From the NCBI GenBank assembly GCA_028822695.1, contig JAPKDA010000002.1:1-64000 (forward strand): a stretch of 64,000 nucleotides of DNA. Direction: 5' to 3'. The notes below the pieces were generated by a model that was given only the letters and a program-made list of their open reading frames with translations, was not told where the DNA came from and searched no databases. Position 1 is the first letter of the stretch. The number at the start of each line of letters is the position of its first letter. The stretch is from Akkermansiaceae bacterium (lineage in GTDB: Bacteria; Verrucomicrobiota; Verrucomicrobiia; Verrucomicrobiales; Akkermansiaceae). A program made the position numbers and the translations under genes. Below, in pieces: positions 9,257 through 18,356 of the stretch.

Positions 9257-9949
9257 ATGCCGGGAGACGAACAAGAGGGGGAGGTCAAGGCAAAGAAGTC
9301 TCGCACGAAGAACGGCTTCGAGCAGGCCTATGAGAAGACGCGCAAGAGTTTGATTGCGCGGTTGGAAAATTGGGAGGACCAGCGGACCTGGGATGAGTTC
9401 TACCAAACCTACTGGCGCTTGATCTACTCGGTCGGCTTGAAGGCTGGTCTGCGATCGGATGAGGCCTTCGATACGGTGCAGGAGACGATTCTCTCCATCG
9501 CGAAGCAGAGTAAGAAGAATCTCTACGATCCGAATCAGGGATCGTTCAAGACGTGGCTGATGAACATGACCCGGTGGCGGATCAATGATCAGTTCCGAAA
9601 GCGGAAGAAAGACACGGCGATGGCCGGCGCGGATTGGGAGGGAGACCGGAAGACGGCGGTGATTGATCGCTTCGAGGACCCCAAGGGGGATTTACTGGAG
9701 CGGATGTGGGACGTTGAGTGGAAAAAGAATCTCGCCGATGCGGCATTGGACCGTGTGAAGTCCCAGGTTTCCCCAAAGCAGTACCAAATTTTTGATTACT
9801 ACGTGATCAAGCAGTGGGAGCCGAAAAAGGTGCAAGAGCATCTGGGCGTGAGCATGGCGCAGGTGTATTTGGCAAAACACCGGGTCGGTTCGGTTCTCAA
9901 GCGCGAATTGACCAAGTTGGAGAAGATCGAAAAGGATGCCGAAGAGTAA
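9257..9949 (+). CDS. ECF-type RNA polymerase sigma factor
   Basis: A sigma-70 family factor of about 230 residues. Region 2 is visible as WDEFYQTYWRLIYSVGLKAG, DEAFDTVQETILSI and FKTWLMNMTRWRINDQFR; region 4 as SPKQYQIFDYYVIKQWEPKK and VQEHLGVSMAQVYLAKHRV, a helix-turn-helix. The start is uncertain: ATG 9257 is used, GTG 9230 is in frame, and neither has a good ribosome site. Its last 14 bases overlap the start of a Ser/Thr kinase gene, an arrangement known for ECF groups controlled by kinases in Planctomycetes and Verrucomicrobia. No anti-sigma gene is adjacent, so the kinase is the likely controller. Confidence 0.88.
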   Translation: MPGDEQEGEVKAKKSRTKNGFEQAYEKTRKSLIARLENWEDQRTWDEFYQTYWRLIYSVGLKAGLRSDEAFDTVQETILSIAKQSKKNLYDPNQGSFKTWLMNMTRWRINDQFRKRKKDTAMAGADWEGDRKTAVIDRFEDPKGDLLERMWDVEWKKNLADAALDRVKSQVSPKQYQIFDYYVIKQWEPKKVQEHLGVSMAQVYLAKHRVGSVLKRELTKLEKIEKDAEE

Positions 9950-12554
9950 GATTCGCGACGAGCCGAGGATACCTGATCATGAGGTGCTGAGGAAGATCGG
10001 CGGAGGCGCCTACGGGTCAGTGTGGTTGGCGCGGGGGGTGACGGGGGCGATGCGGGCCGCGAAGGTGGTCGATCGCGATGATTTTGAGGATGAGCGGGAG
10101 TTTGAGCGGGAGTTCCAGGGAATCCTGAAATACGAGCCGATTTCTCGGGAGCACCCGGGGCTGGTTCACATCCTGCACGTGGGGAGATCGGAAGGAGAGA
10201 ATGCCTTCTACTACTACGTGATGGAGTTGGGGGATGATGTCGAAACGGGAAACGAGATCAATCCGGTGGAGTATGAGGCGCGGACGCTGCGCAGTGACAT
10301 GAAGGCGGCGGAGGGGGAGCCGCTCGACACGGATTTTTGTATTACGACGGGTCGGATTTTGTCACAGGGCCTGCAGCATTTGCACGGTCACGGGCTGGCG
10401 CACCGCGACGTGAAGCCGGCCAACGTCATTTTCATCGATGGAAAAGCGAAGTTGGCGGATATTGGATTGGTCGCTCTTCGTGGTCAGCGGACCTTCGTGG
10501 GGACGGAGGGATTCGTGCCGCCGGAGGGTCCCGGTTCTGCGCAGGCGGACGTCTACAGTCTCGGCAAGGTTCTTTACGAAATGGCCACGGGGAAGGACCG
10601 GATGGAGTTTCCGGAGCTGCCTGATGAGTTGCCGGGGGGGGATGAGCTGAAACGCTGGCGGTCGCTCAATTCGGTGATTTGTGATATTTGTGAGCCCAGA
10701 ATTTCGCAGCGGAAGCTCAAGACTGCGGAGGCTCTCGCAGAGGAGCTTGGATTTTTGGAGGCAGGAGAGACCCGGCCGATGCAGGTGCAACCGGTCTGGA
10801 CGCTTCTTGTGCTTTGCTTGACCCTTGTGTTGGCGGGAGGCTGGAATTTCTTGATGGTGGGGCCGTGGGATGTTCGGTCTGGAGAGGACGTGATTTCGCC
10901 CTTCGCGCCGGTGCCGACCGAGTTGGCATTGGTGACGATTCAAAGTGAGCCCTCGGGAGCGGATGTGTTCTCCGAGGAAGGGGAGTTGTTGGGGCAGACT
11001 CCCTTGATTCCCCGGAAAATGCCGGTCGATACCTGGGTGAGCTTCGAATTCCGGCTGCGTGGATTTCAAACGACGACAGCTGGTGGCGTGGTGAGTGATG
11101 GGGGGCTGGTGATTGAGCCGACCTTGAAGATCGATGCTCCTCCACAGATCGGGGAGAACTGGGAGGATGTCTTGGGGATGTCCTATCGATGGGAAAACGA
11201 CGCCCATGTGAGTCACTATTACGTTGGTGAGCATGAGTGGCGGCAGTATTTGTCGGAGACAGCCGGAAAGAAGGGGATCTATGCGCAAATCTCGGAGAAC
11301 GGGCGGCAGCGGAGCGTGGTGTTTGCCAATGAAGAGGAAGCCAAGACCTACGTGAAGTGGCTGACGGAGCGATGCCGGGATGGCTACTTGAACGAAGACC
11401 AGATCCTCAAGCCGCGGATGGATCGCCAGCGGGCTCTCGCGGCGGTCTTTCCGAAGGGCGTGCCGAAAGGGAAATTTCCGTTCCGCTGTGTGGCGTTGCA
11501 GGGAGCGCGGATTCAGCTGACCAGTGAGCCGGAGGGAGCGGATGTTTATATCAATGGGGTGCTGCGGGGGCCGACGCCTCTACGTGGTAGAGTGCTGGAG
11601 GAGGAAGTGGCGCAGTATGAGGGAATCAGGGTGCTATCGGGCAAGGTGGTGATCTCGCTGGAGGCGGATGGGTTCAAGACTTTGGAGAAGGCATTCACGT
11701 TGCAGCCGAACGATTACTGGGAGGAGCCGGAGCACTTTGTGTTGGAGAAAAACACGGGGGTGGTCTTTGGGCGGACTTGGGAAAAGAACAGCCTGGGGAT
11801 GAGGTTTGAACCGGATGGCGAGGATCTGATGGTTGCGGTCTGGGAAACCCGGGTGGCGGACTATGCGGAGTATGTGAAGTTGGCACGTCCGGCGGTGTTT
11901 GCGCCTCAGGCTCCTGACTTTGCACAGGACGGGTCACATCCTGTTGTCAACGTCTCCCGAGAGGATGCTAATGCCTTTTGCCAGTGGTTGACCAAGGTTG
12001 AGCAGGAGCGGGACTTAATCTCCAAGACCCACGAATACCGACTGCCGACTGATTTGGAGTGGAGTCGGATGGCGGGGTTGGCGGACGAGTTATTTGACTG
12101 GCCACAGGAGCGGGACCGGATCGCGACAGGCTTTCCCTGGGGGGGCGCCTGGCCGCCACTTGCGGAGGCGGGAAATTTCGCGGATGAAGCGGCGGATAAT
12201 CTTGCGATCGGTCTGACCATTCCGGGTTACGTGGATAGGTTTGCGGAAACTGCGCCAGTGGGTTCCTACGTGTCGAATAGTCTCGGGCTCCAGGATTTGA
12301 GTGGCAATGTCTATGAGTGGGTGGGTGACGATTACTACAAGCCGCGGGGGATGAGCCTCGCGGACGTCTACGGGGTGTTGCGAGGGGGGTGTTGGAATAG
12401 TTTTCGGAAAGAGGATCTGATGACCTCGGCGCGTTTTGCGAAGCGGCCCACCGCGCGGTACGATTGGGTGGGGTTTCGGGTGGTGCTTGCCAAAGTCCCT
12501 GTAAAGGCCGAGAACCCTGCGTTGGAGCCTCTGGCACCTGTTGAAGAACCATGA
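9936..12554 (+). CDS. Membrane Ser/Thr protein kinase with PEGA and FGE-sulfatase-like domains
   Basis: An 872-residue signalling protein. Kinase domain residues about 14-275: glycine loop GGGAYGSVWLA, lysine in MRAAKVV, catalytic HRDVKPANVIF, and DIG in place of DFG. One transmembrane helix follows near 290-312 (WTLLVLCLTLVLAGGW). Outside come a PEGA repeat (QSEPSGADVFS), a shortened FGE-like module, a second PEGA repeat (TSEPEGADVYING) and a full FGE-sulfatase fold (DLSGNVYEWVGDDYY, VLRGGCWNSF, VGFRVV). The cysteine pair used by true formylglycine-generating enzymes is missing after RGG, so the outer domain probably binds ligand rather than oxidises sulfatases. It overlaps the sigma factor by 14 bases and OsmC by 4; likely it senses the envelope and phosphorylates the sigma factor. 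Confidence 0.9.
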   Translation: MPKSKIRDEPRIPDHEVLRKIGGGAYGSVWLARGVTGAMRAAKVVDRDDFEDEREFEREFQGILKYEPISREHPGLVHILHVGRSEGENAFYYYVMELGDDVETGNEINPVEYEARTLRSDMKAAEGEPLDTDFCITTGRILSQGLQHLHGHGLAHRDVKPANVIFIDGKAKLADIGLVALRGQRTFVGTEGFVPPEGPGSAQADVYSLGKVLYEMATGKDRMEFPELPDELPGGDELKRWRSLNSVICDICEPRISQRKLKTAEALAEELGFLEAGETRPMQVQPVWTLLVLCLTLVLAGGWNFLMVGPWDVRSGEDVISPFAPVPTELALVTIQSEPSGADVFSEEGELLGQTPLIPRKMPVDTWVSFEFRLRGFQTTTAGGVVSDGGLVIEPTLKIDAPPQIGENWEDVLGMSYRWENDAHVSHYYVGEHEWRQYLSETAGKKGIYAQISENGRQRSVVFANEEEAKTYVKWLTERCRDGYLNEDQILKPRMDRQRALAAVFPKGVPKGKFPFRCVALQGARIQLTSEPEGADVYINGVLRGPTPLRGRVLEEEVAQYEGIRVLSGKVVISLEADGFKTLEKAFTLQPNDYWEEPEHFVLEKNTGVVFGRTWEKNSLGMRFEPDGEDLMVAVWETRVADYAEYVKLARPAVFAPQAPDFAQDGSHPVVNVSREDANAFCQWLTKVEQERDLISKTHEYRLPTDLEWSRMAGLADELFDWPQERDRIATGFPWGGAWPPLAEAGNFADEAADNLAIGLTIPGYVDRFAETAPVGSYVSNSLGLQDLSGNVYEWVGDDYYKPRGMSLADVYGVLRGGCWNSFRKEDLMTSARFAKRPTARYDWVGFRVVLAKVPVKAENPALEPLAPVEEP

Positions 12555-12967
12555 TTGAGATTCAAATCGACTACCGGGGCGAATTGCACTGCGAAGCAAT
12601 GCACGGCCCATCGACAGCTCTCATCTGTACTGATGCTCCTGTGGACAATCATGGAAAAGGTGAGTCCTTCTCCCCGACAGATTTGTTAGCGGCGGCCCTG
12701 GGGAGTTGTATGGCCACGGTGATGGGGATTGCCGCCCGGAGGAAGGACGTGGATTTGAAGGGGATGCGGATTCGCGTTGAGAAGTATATGTCCGATGAGC
12801 AACCGCGGCGGGTTTCCAAGCTAGCGGTGAAGATTCAGATGCCGATTGAGGAGGACCACCCGGAGCGGAAGTTGCTCCAAGCGACGGGGCATGGTTGTCC
12901 GGTTCGTCATAGTATTCACCCCGATATCGAGGTCCCCGTGACCTGGGTCTGGGCGAATCAGGGTTAG
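12551..12967 (+). CDS. OsmC-family protein
   Basis: A 138-residue OsmC/Ohr-fold protein. The two redox cysteines sit in AAALGSCMATV (about residue 55) and HGCPVRHS (about 117), as in the peroxide-reducing OsmC group. Its ATG overlaps the kinase stop in an ATGA, so it is translationally coupled to the sigma-kinase pair and is the third gene of that operon. It also precedes the cysteine genes by 103 bases. A role in organic peroxide or thiol stress is expected from the family; coupling to the kinase suggests it may be an output of that pathway. Confidence 0.88.
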   Translation: MIEIQIDYRGELHCEAMHGPSTALICTDAPVDNHGKGESFSPTDLLAAALGSCMATVMGIAARRKDVDLKGMRIRVEKYMSDEQPRRVSKLAVKIQMPIEEDHPERKLLQATGHGCPVRHSIHPDIEVPVTWVWANQG

Positions 12968-13008
12968 GGCGGTCCGGGGGAGGGGCGCCAATTTCGACAT
13001 GATTTGGG

Positions 13009-13037
13009 TTGATATTCGGAACAAATCGGCGACTATT
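13009..13037 (+). promoter_or_regulatory. Possible cysJ promoter
   Basis: TTGATA at 13009-13014, a 17-base spacer and ACTATT at 13032-13037 give a plausible -35 and a weak -10 for the cysteine genes. The palindrome at 13052-13067 would lie at or just past the start of transcription, a common place for a repressor. Confidence 0.28.
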
Positions 13038-13051
13038 TCCCTAATCAATAC

Positions 13052-13067
13052 TTACTTGAGCAAGTAA
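13052..13067. promoter_or_regulatory. Palindromic operator candidate before cysJ
   Basis: TTACTTG-AG-CAAGTAA is a perfect inverted repeat with 7-base arms, ending 3 bases before the cysJ ATG. It lies outside any gene. The nearby Rrf2-type regulator is an obvious candidate ligand, but no second matching site was found before cysK or cysE. Confidence 0.4.
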
Positions 13068-13070
13068 CTC

Positions 13071-14831
13071 ATGATTCAAATTCCAGAGAATGCACCTTTC
13101 GCTCCCGGAGAACGGGAGAATGTGGAGAAATTGTTGTCGGGCCTGAGCCCTGAGCAGCGGGTGTGGTTGAGTGGCCATTTGGCTCCTAGCGGCCCTGTTG
13201 CCACTCCTGTGGCCTCGTCCCGACCGTTGACGATCCTCTACGGCACTGAGTCGGGCAACTGCGAGGAGTTGGCCGCGAAGAGCGCGTCAGTGGCCAAGAA
13301 GCGGGGGTTCAAGGCGAAGATCCGGAACATGGCGGAGGTCTCGGTGGGTGATCTCGCCGGGATTGAGAACCTGTTGGTGATCGTGAGTACTTGGGGAGAG
13401 GGCGATCCGCCGGAGACCGCGGAAACGTTCCACAAGGAGTTCATGGCTGCCGACTTCCGTCTGGAGAAGACGAAGTTCTCAGTGTGTGCCCTTGGCGATA
13501 CGAGCTACGAGGATTTCTGCGAGATCGGCAAGCAGGTCGACCGGAAGCTCGACGAGCTTGGTGCGACGCGTTTGGTGGACCGTCAGGATTGTGACGTCGA
13601 TTTTGATGATGATCACGGGGCCTGGCTTGAGAAGGTGTTGGTGTCGCTCGGCGAGGCATCCTCGAATGGTGCGGCGGCGCCTGCCCCGGTGGCGCAACCA
13701 ACGGTGGAGTATGGAAAGAAGAATCCTTTTCCTTCTGAGATCCTCGAGAAAGTCCTCCTGAATGGTGAAGGCACCAAGAAGGAGACCTGGCATCTTGAGA
13801 TGAATCTAGAGGGGTCGGGCTTGGTTTATGAGGCCGGCGATTCGCTTGGTCTGATTGCTTACAATGCTCCCGACATGGTGGAGAGTGTTCTCGTGGCGAC
13901 CGGATTTGATGGAGCGACTGAAGTGACTTTGAAGAGCGGGGCGACAGTGTCGCTGGGTGAGGCACTTAAGAGTTCCTTGGACATCACCGCGTTGTCGCGG
14001 GCTGTAGCAAAGAAGTATGCGGCCTTGAACGGTTCAGAGAAGCTTGCGGAGTTGCTCGGCGACGACAACAAGGAGGCGTTTCGCGATTATGTTGAGGGTC
14101 GGCAAATCGTGGATTTGTTCGAGGATTTTCCAGTCGGGAAGGCGACTGCAGAGGAGGTGGCGAAAATCTTGCGTCCTCTTCCGGCGCGTCTGTATTCGAT
14201 TGCTTCCAGTCCGAATGCCAATCCGGGTGAGGTTCATCTGACGATTGCGGCGGTGCGTTACGACAGCCAAGGCAAATCCCGGAAGGGGGTAGCCTCGACC
14301 TGTGTTGCTGATTTGGTTTCGGAGGGGGATGCCATATCGGTGTTCATTCAGCCCAATAAGCGCTTCCGTTTGCCGGCGAGCGCGGAAACGCCAGTGATCA
14401 TGGTGGGGCCGGGAACGGGAATTGCGCCGTTCCGCGCCTTTATCGAAGAGCGAGGTGAGCAGGAAAGCGCCGGGAAGAGTTGGTTGTTCTTTGGCGATCA
14501 GCACTACATGTATGATTTCCTCTACCAACTCGAGTTGCAGGAGCACATGAAGAGTGGCGCTTTGACCAGATTGGACGTGGCGTTCTCACGGGATCAGCCG
14601 GAGAAAGTGTATGTGCAGGACCGCATGCGGGAGAAGGCTGCTGATCTCTACACGTGGTTGGAGTCTGGAGCGCACTTCTACGTGTGTGGCGACGCGAACA
14701 GGATGGCGGGAGATGTTCATGAGGCCTTGCTCGACATTGTTTCGGAGCATGGTGGGAAGAGCCGCGAGGATGCAGAAGCATTTGTGGAGCAATTAAAAAA
14801 GGACGGACGCTATCAACGCGACGTTTACTAA
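13071..14831 (+). CDS. cysJ: Sulfite reductase (NADPH) flavoprotein alpha subunit
   Basis: Passes electrons from NADPH through FAD and FMN to the siroheme subunit. Residues about 50-195 are a flavodoxin domain (LYGTESGNCEELA, VSTWGEGDPPETA); an FAD-binding reductase domain follows with PARLYSIASSPNANPGEVHL, then NADP contacts GPGTGIAPFRAFIEER and YVCGDANRMAGDV, ending GRYQRDVY as in CysJ. The 586-residue length is normal. It is the first gene of the cysJ-cysI-cysH-cysK run, with 20 bases to cysI. Confidence 0.94.
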   Translation: MIQIPENAPFAPGERENVEKLLSGLSPEQRVWLSGHLAPSGPVATPVASSRPLTILYGTESGNCEELAAKSASVAKKRGFKAKIRNMAEVSVGDLAGIENLLVIVSTWGEGDPPETAETFHKEFMAADFRLEKTKFSVCALGDTSYEDFCEIGKQVDRKLDELGATRLVDRQDCDVDFDDDHGAWLEKVLVSLGEASSNGAAAPAPVAQPTVEYGKKNPFPSEILEKVLLNGEGTKKETWHLEMNLEGSGLVYEAGDSLGLIAYNAPDMVESVLVATGFDGATEVTLKSGATVSLGEALKSSLDITALSRAVAKKYAALNGSEKLAELLGDDNKEAFRDYVEGRQIVDLFEDFPVGKATAEEVAKILRPLPARLYSIASSPNANPGEVHLTIAAVRYDSQGKSRKGVASTCVADLVSEGDAISVFIQPNKRFRLPASAETPVIMVGPGTGIAPFRAFIEERGEQESAGKSWLFFGDQHYMYDFLYQLELQEHMKSGALTRLDVAFSRDQPEKVYVQDRMREKAADLYTWLESGAHFYVCGDANRMAGDVHEALLDIVSEHGGKSREDAEAFVEQLKKDGRYQRDVY

Positions 14832-14851
14832 AGCGATAACGATTCAAGACG

Positions 14852-16579
14852 ATGAGTGACGAAAAAAAGTTGGCTGCCAACGAGGGGATCAAGACCCGGA
14901 GTAACTTCTTGCGGGGAACGATCGCGGAAGGCCTGGGGGATTTGTCGACCGGCGGGTTGTGCGCTGACGATCAGCAGTTGATCAAGTTTCACGGGAGCTA
15001 TCAGCAGGACGACCGGGATATCCGTGCGGCCCGTCGGAAGCACAAGCTGGAGAAGGCGTATTCCTTCATGATTCGGATCCGGGTGCCTGCAGGTGTTTCG
15101 ACTGCCCAGCAGTGGCTGGAGATGGACCGGATGTGCGAGCAGTTCGGGAACGGCGACTTCAAGTTGACCACTCGTCAGGCCTATCAGTTGCACGGGATCA
15201 TCAAGACGAATTTGAAGCGGACGATCAAGGAGATCAACGACACCGCGATGGACACGATTGCTGCCTGTGGCGACGTGAACCGGAATGTGATGTGCAACGT
15301 GAATCCCGAGAAGTCGGAGCTTCATGCGGATGTCCTGAAGGTGTCCGAGGATCTGAGTGCTCATCTCACGCCGGCGACTGGTGCTTATCACGAGATCTGG
15401 CTCGACGGAGAGAAGGTTGAATCGAGTGAAGGAGTGGAGGAGCCGATCTATGGAAAGACCTACTTGCCGCGGAAGTTCAAAATTACGGTGGCGGTGCCGC
15501 CTAGTAATGATGTGGATATTTTCGCCCATGATTTGTCGTTCATTGCGATTTCCGGTCCAAAGGGCCTGGAAGGATTCAATGTGGCGGTTGGTGGTGGCAT
15601 GGGGATGACTCATGGTGACGAGAAGACCTTTCCGCGATTGGCTGATGTGATCGGCTTTGTCCCGACCGACAAGGTGGTGGAACTGGCGGAGAAGGTCGTG
15701 ACGGTGCAGCGGGACTTCGGTGATCGCGTTGAGCGGAAGCATGCCCGGATGAAGTACACGATCGATGATCGTGGCGTGGAATGGTTCGTGGGCGAATTGG
15801 AGTCTCGACTTGGCTACAAGCTCGAGCCGACCCGAGACTTCAAGTTTACCCACAATGGCGACGATTTTGGCTGGCACGAGAATGCGGACGGGACCTGGAA
15901 CTATGTGATGTATATTCCGGGCGGACGCGTGCAGGACCGACCGGGCGCCAATATCCGGACTGGATTGCGGAAGATTGCGGAGCTGATGGATGGAGAGTTT
16001 CGTCTGACTCCGAATCAGAACGTCGCGCTGGCGTTGATCAAACCGGAGCAGAAGGCGGCGATTGAAGAGTTGGTTGAGGAATATGCTCTCAGTGATCCGT
16101 TGCGGCTCAGTGGGCTGCGTCTCAATTCGATTTCTTGCGTAGCGTTACCGACCTGCGCCTTGGCCTTGGCAGAGGCTGAGCGCTATTTGCCGGATGTGAT
16201 CGGGCAGCTGGAGGAGGTTTTGGACGAAGCGGGATTGCGCAGCGATGCGATTACCATCCGGATGACCGGTTGCCCGAACGGGTGTGCCCGGCCGTATATT
16301 GCGGAGATCGGTTTCGTGGGACGTGGGCCGGATCGCTATAACGTCTACCTCGGGGCCGGCTTCGTTGGTGACCGGTTGAGCAAGCTTTGGCGCAAGGACG
16401 TCAAGGGAACGGAGATCAAGGAACTGCTAACGCCGGTGATTCAGGATTACGCGAAGAGCCGTGAGGACGGCGAGCGCTTTGGAGATTTTGTGATTCGAGC
16501 CGGCTACGTGAAGGCGACCAGGGAAGGTCGGGATTTTCATGCGGACATCGAGGATTCCTCGGCGTCTGCCAACGCATAG
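14852..16579 (+). CDS. cysI: Sulfite reductase hemoprotein beta subunit
   Basis: Reduces sulfite to sulfide by six electrons at a siroheme coupled to a 4Fe-4S cluster. The cluster cysteines are in CVALPTCALALAEAERY and TGCPNGCARPY near the C-terminus, and the N-terminal half carries the siroheme-contacting TRQAYQLHGI. At 575 residues it has the normal double sulfite-reductase repeat. Pairing with cysJ favours the NADPH enzyme over the ferredoxin type. It ends 4 bases before the cysH ATG. Confidence 0.95.
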   Translation: MSDEKKLAANEGIKTRSNFLRGTIAEGLGDLSTGGLCADDQQLIKFHGSYQQDDRDIRAARRKHKLEKAYSFMIRIRVPAGVSTAQQWLEMDRMCEQFGNGDFKLTTRQAYQLHGIIKTNLKRTIKEINDTAMDTIAACGDVNRNVMCNVNPEKSELHADVLKVSEDLSAHLTPATGAYHEIWLDGEKVESSEGVEEPIYGKTYLPRKFKITVAVPPSNDVDIFAHDLSFIAISGPKGLEGFNVAVGGGMGMTHGDEKTFPRLADVIGFVPTDKVVELAEKVVTVQRDFGDRVERKHARMKYTIDDRGVEWFVGELESRLGYKLEPTRDFKFTHNGDDFGWHENADGTWNYVMYIPGGRVQDRPGANIRTGLRKIAELMDGEFRLTPNQNVALALIKPEQKAAIEELVEEYALSDPLRLSGLRLNSISCVALPTCALALAEAERYLPDVIGQLEEVLDEAGLRSDAITIRMTGCPNGCARPYIAEIGFVGRGPDRYNVYLGAGFVGDRLSKLWRKDVKGTEIKELLTPVIQDYAKSREDGERFGDFVIRAGYVKATREGRDFHADIEDSSASANA

Positions 16580-16583
16580 AACG

Positions 16584-17318
16584 ATGGAAGCAAGTAAACA
16601 GGTGAGCCAAGAGATTGATGCCGAGGCATTGTCCGAGGTGTTGAGTCCTCTTCCGGTGGAAGAGCGGATCAGGTATTTGGGTGAGAACTTTACCGGCCGG
16701 GTTGTCGCGACGACGAGTTTCGGTCTGCAGGCTTCGGTGATGTTGCATTTGATGAAGACCCACGCTCCGGATGTGCCGGTGGTGTTTGTGGATACCGGCT
16801 ATCTTTTTCCGGAGACTTATCGATACGCGGAGGCGTTGGAGAATCAGCTTGGGATGAAGGCGACGGTCTATTCAGCGCAAATGACGCCAGCCAGACAGGA
16901 GGCGCTACTCGGACGTCTTTGGGAGAAAGGCGCGGAGGGGGCGGAGCAATATGGTCGGATCAACAAGGTTGAGCCCATGAGCCGTGCCTTGCAGGAGTTG
17001 GGCAGTGATATCTGGATCAGTGGTTTGCGACGTTCCCATTCCAAGACGAGAGCGCAACGCGGTGTGGTCGAGCAACAGTCGCGCACCACGAAAATTTATC
17101 CTATTCTCGAGTGGAGTGACGAGCAGGTGGAGGAATACATGACGCGTCACAATCTGCCGCCGCATCCGCTGGCGGACCAAGGTTACGTGTCCATGGGAGA
17201 TTGGCATTCCACCAAGCCCTTGGGAGAGGGTGAGACGGCGGAAGAGACGCGATTTAACGGTGAGAAATACGAGTGTGGATTGCACCTCGACTCCGGCGTG
17301 CAGGATTTCCAGATTTAA
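16584..17318 (+). CDS. cysH: Phosphoadenylyl-sulfate (PAPS) reductase
   Basis: Thioredoxin-dependent reduction of PAPS to sulfite, supplying CysJI. Recognised by VATTSFGLQASVMLHL (PP-loop), VFVDTGYLFPETYRYAEAL, ISGLRRSHSKTRA and the C-terminal catalytic cysteine in YECGLHLDSGV. The CC...CxxC cysteines that bind an iron-sulfur cluster in APS reductases are absent, so PAPS rather than APS is the predicted substrate. The chosen ATG (MEASKQV) is 4 bases after cysI; an earlier in-frame ATG at 16539 lies inside cysI. ATP sulfurylase and APS kinase are not in the window. Confidence 0.92.
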   Translation: MEASKQVSQEIDAEALSEVLSPLPVEERIRYLGENFTGRVVATTSFGLQASVMLHLMKTHAPDVPVVFVDTGYLFPETYRYAEALENQLGMKATVYSAQMTPARQEALLGRLWEKGAEGAEQYGRINKVEPMSRALQELGSDIWISGLRRSHSKTRAQRGVVEQQSRTTKIYPILEWSDEQVEEYMTRHNLPPHPLADQGYVSMGDWHSTKPLGEGETAEETRFNGEKYECGLHLDSGVQDFQI

Positions 17319-17375
17319 TGGATTGCGGCGAGTCAGAGGCCAGCCTAGAACATAGCGAATCACCGATTAGTAACA

Positions 17376-18344
17376 ATGAGTCAAAAAATTGCAGCAAACG
17401 TGGCCGATACAGTGGGGAACACCCCCTTGATCCGATTGAACGCGATCGCCGAAGGGTGTGTCGGTGAGGTGGATGTGAAGGCTGAATTTTTCAATCCGCT
17501 CTTCAGTGTGAAGGATCGGATTGGCAAGGCCATGATTGAGACTGCTGAGAAGGACGGCAGCCTGAAGCCTGGCGGAACGATTGTGGAGCCGACATCGGGG
17601 AATACGGGGATCGCTCTGGCTTTCGTGGCGCGGGCGAAGGGGTATCGTTGCATTTTGGTCATGCCGGAGACGATGTCGGTGGAGCGGAGGGTGCTTTTGC
17701 GGATGCTCGGAGCGGAGCTTGTTCTCACACCGGGACCGAAAGGAATGGGTGGGGCGATCGCCAAGGCGAATCAGCTCATCGAAGAGATTGGTGATGAAGC
17801 ATTTGGACCGAGCCAGTTTGACAATCCTGCAAACCCGGAGATTCACCGTCAGACGACTGCCGAGGAAATTTGGCGGGATACGGGTGGCGAGATTGATGTC
17901 TTTGTTGCCGGTGTTGGAACTGGCGGGACGATCACGGGAGTTGCCGAAGTGCTGAAATCGCGGAAGGACGTGCATTGCGTTGCGGTCGAGCCGACCGCCA
18001 GCCCGGTGATTTCGGGTGGAAACCCGGGGCCGCACAAGATTCAGGGAATCGGAGCGGGATTCATTCCGGGTAACCTGAACATGGATATCGTCGATGAGGT
18101 CGTGCAGATTTCGAACGAAGATGCGTTTGAGACGGCGCAACTGCTGAATAGCGTTGAGGGAATGCCTGCGGGGATTTCCAGCGGAGCGACCATTGCTGCT
18201 GCGTTGCAGATCGCGAAGCGGCCGGAGATGGCAGGTAAGCGAATCGTTGTCATCGCGGCGAGCAGCACGGAGCGTTATCTGAGCACGCCGTTGGCGGAGT
18301 CAGTACGTGAAGAGTGTGCAAATCTGCCGGTGAGTGAGATTTAA
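17376..18344 (+). CDS. cysK: Cysteine synthase A (O-acetylserine sulfhydrylase)
   Basis: PLP enzyme joining sulfide to O-acetylserine. The PLP lysine is in [11 protein letters not shown], the substrate loop in [12 protein letters not shown] and the phosphate loop in [14 protein letters not shown]; the 322-residue length is typical. It follows cysH by 57 bases. It ends 12 bases from the stop of the convergent Rrf2 regulator. In Firmicutes CysK binds the Rrf2 protein CymR to sense O-acetylserine; the same could hold here but is not shown. Confidence 0.95.
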   Translation: MSQKIAANVADTVGNTPLIRLNAIAEGCVGEVDVKAEFFNPLFSVKDRIGKAMIETAEKDGSLKPGGTIVEPTSGNTGIALAFVARAKGYRCILVMPETMSVERRVLLRMLGAELVLTPGPKGMGGAIAKANQLIEEIGDEAFGPSQFDNPANPEIHRQTTAEEIWRDTGGEIDVFVAGVGTGGTITGVAEVLKSRKDVHCVAVEPTASPVISGGNPGPHKIQGIGAGFIPGNLNMDIVDEVVQISNEDAFETAQLLNSVEGMPAGISSGATIAAALQIAKRPEMAGKRIVVIAASSTERYLSTPLAESVREECANLPVSEI

Positions 18345-18356
18345 AGCCCAGCGGGT

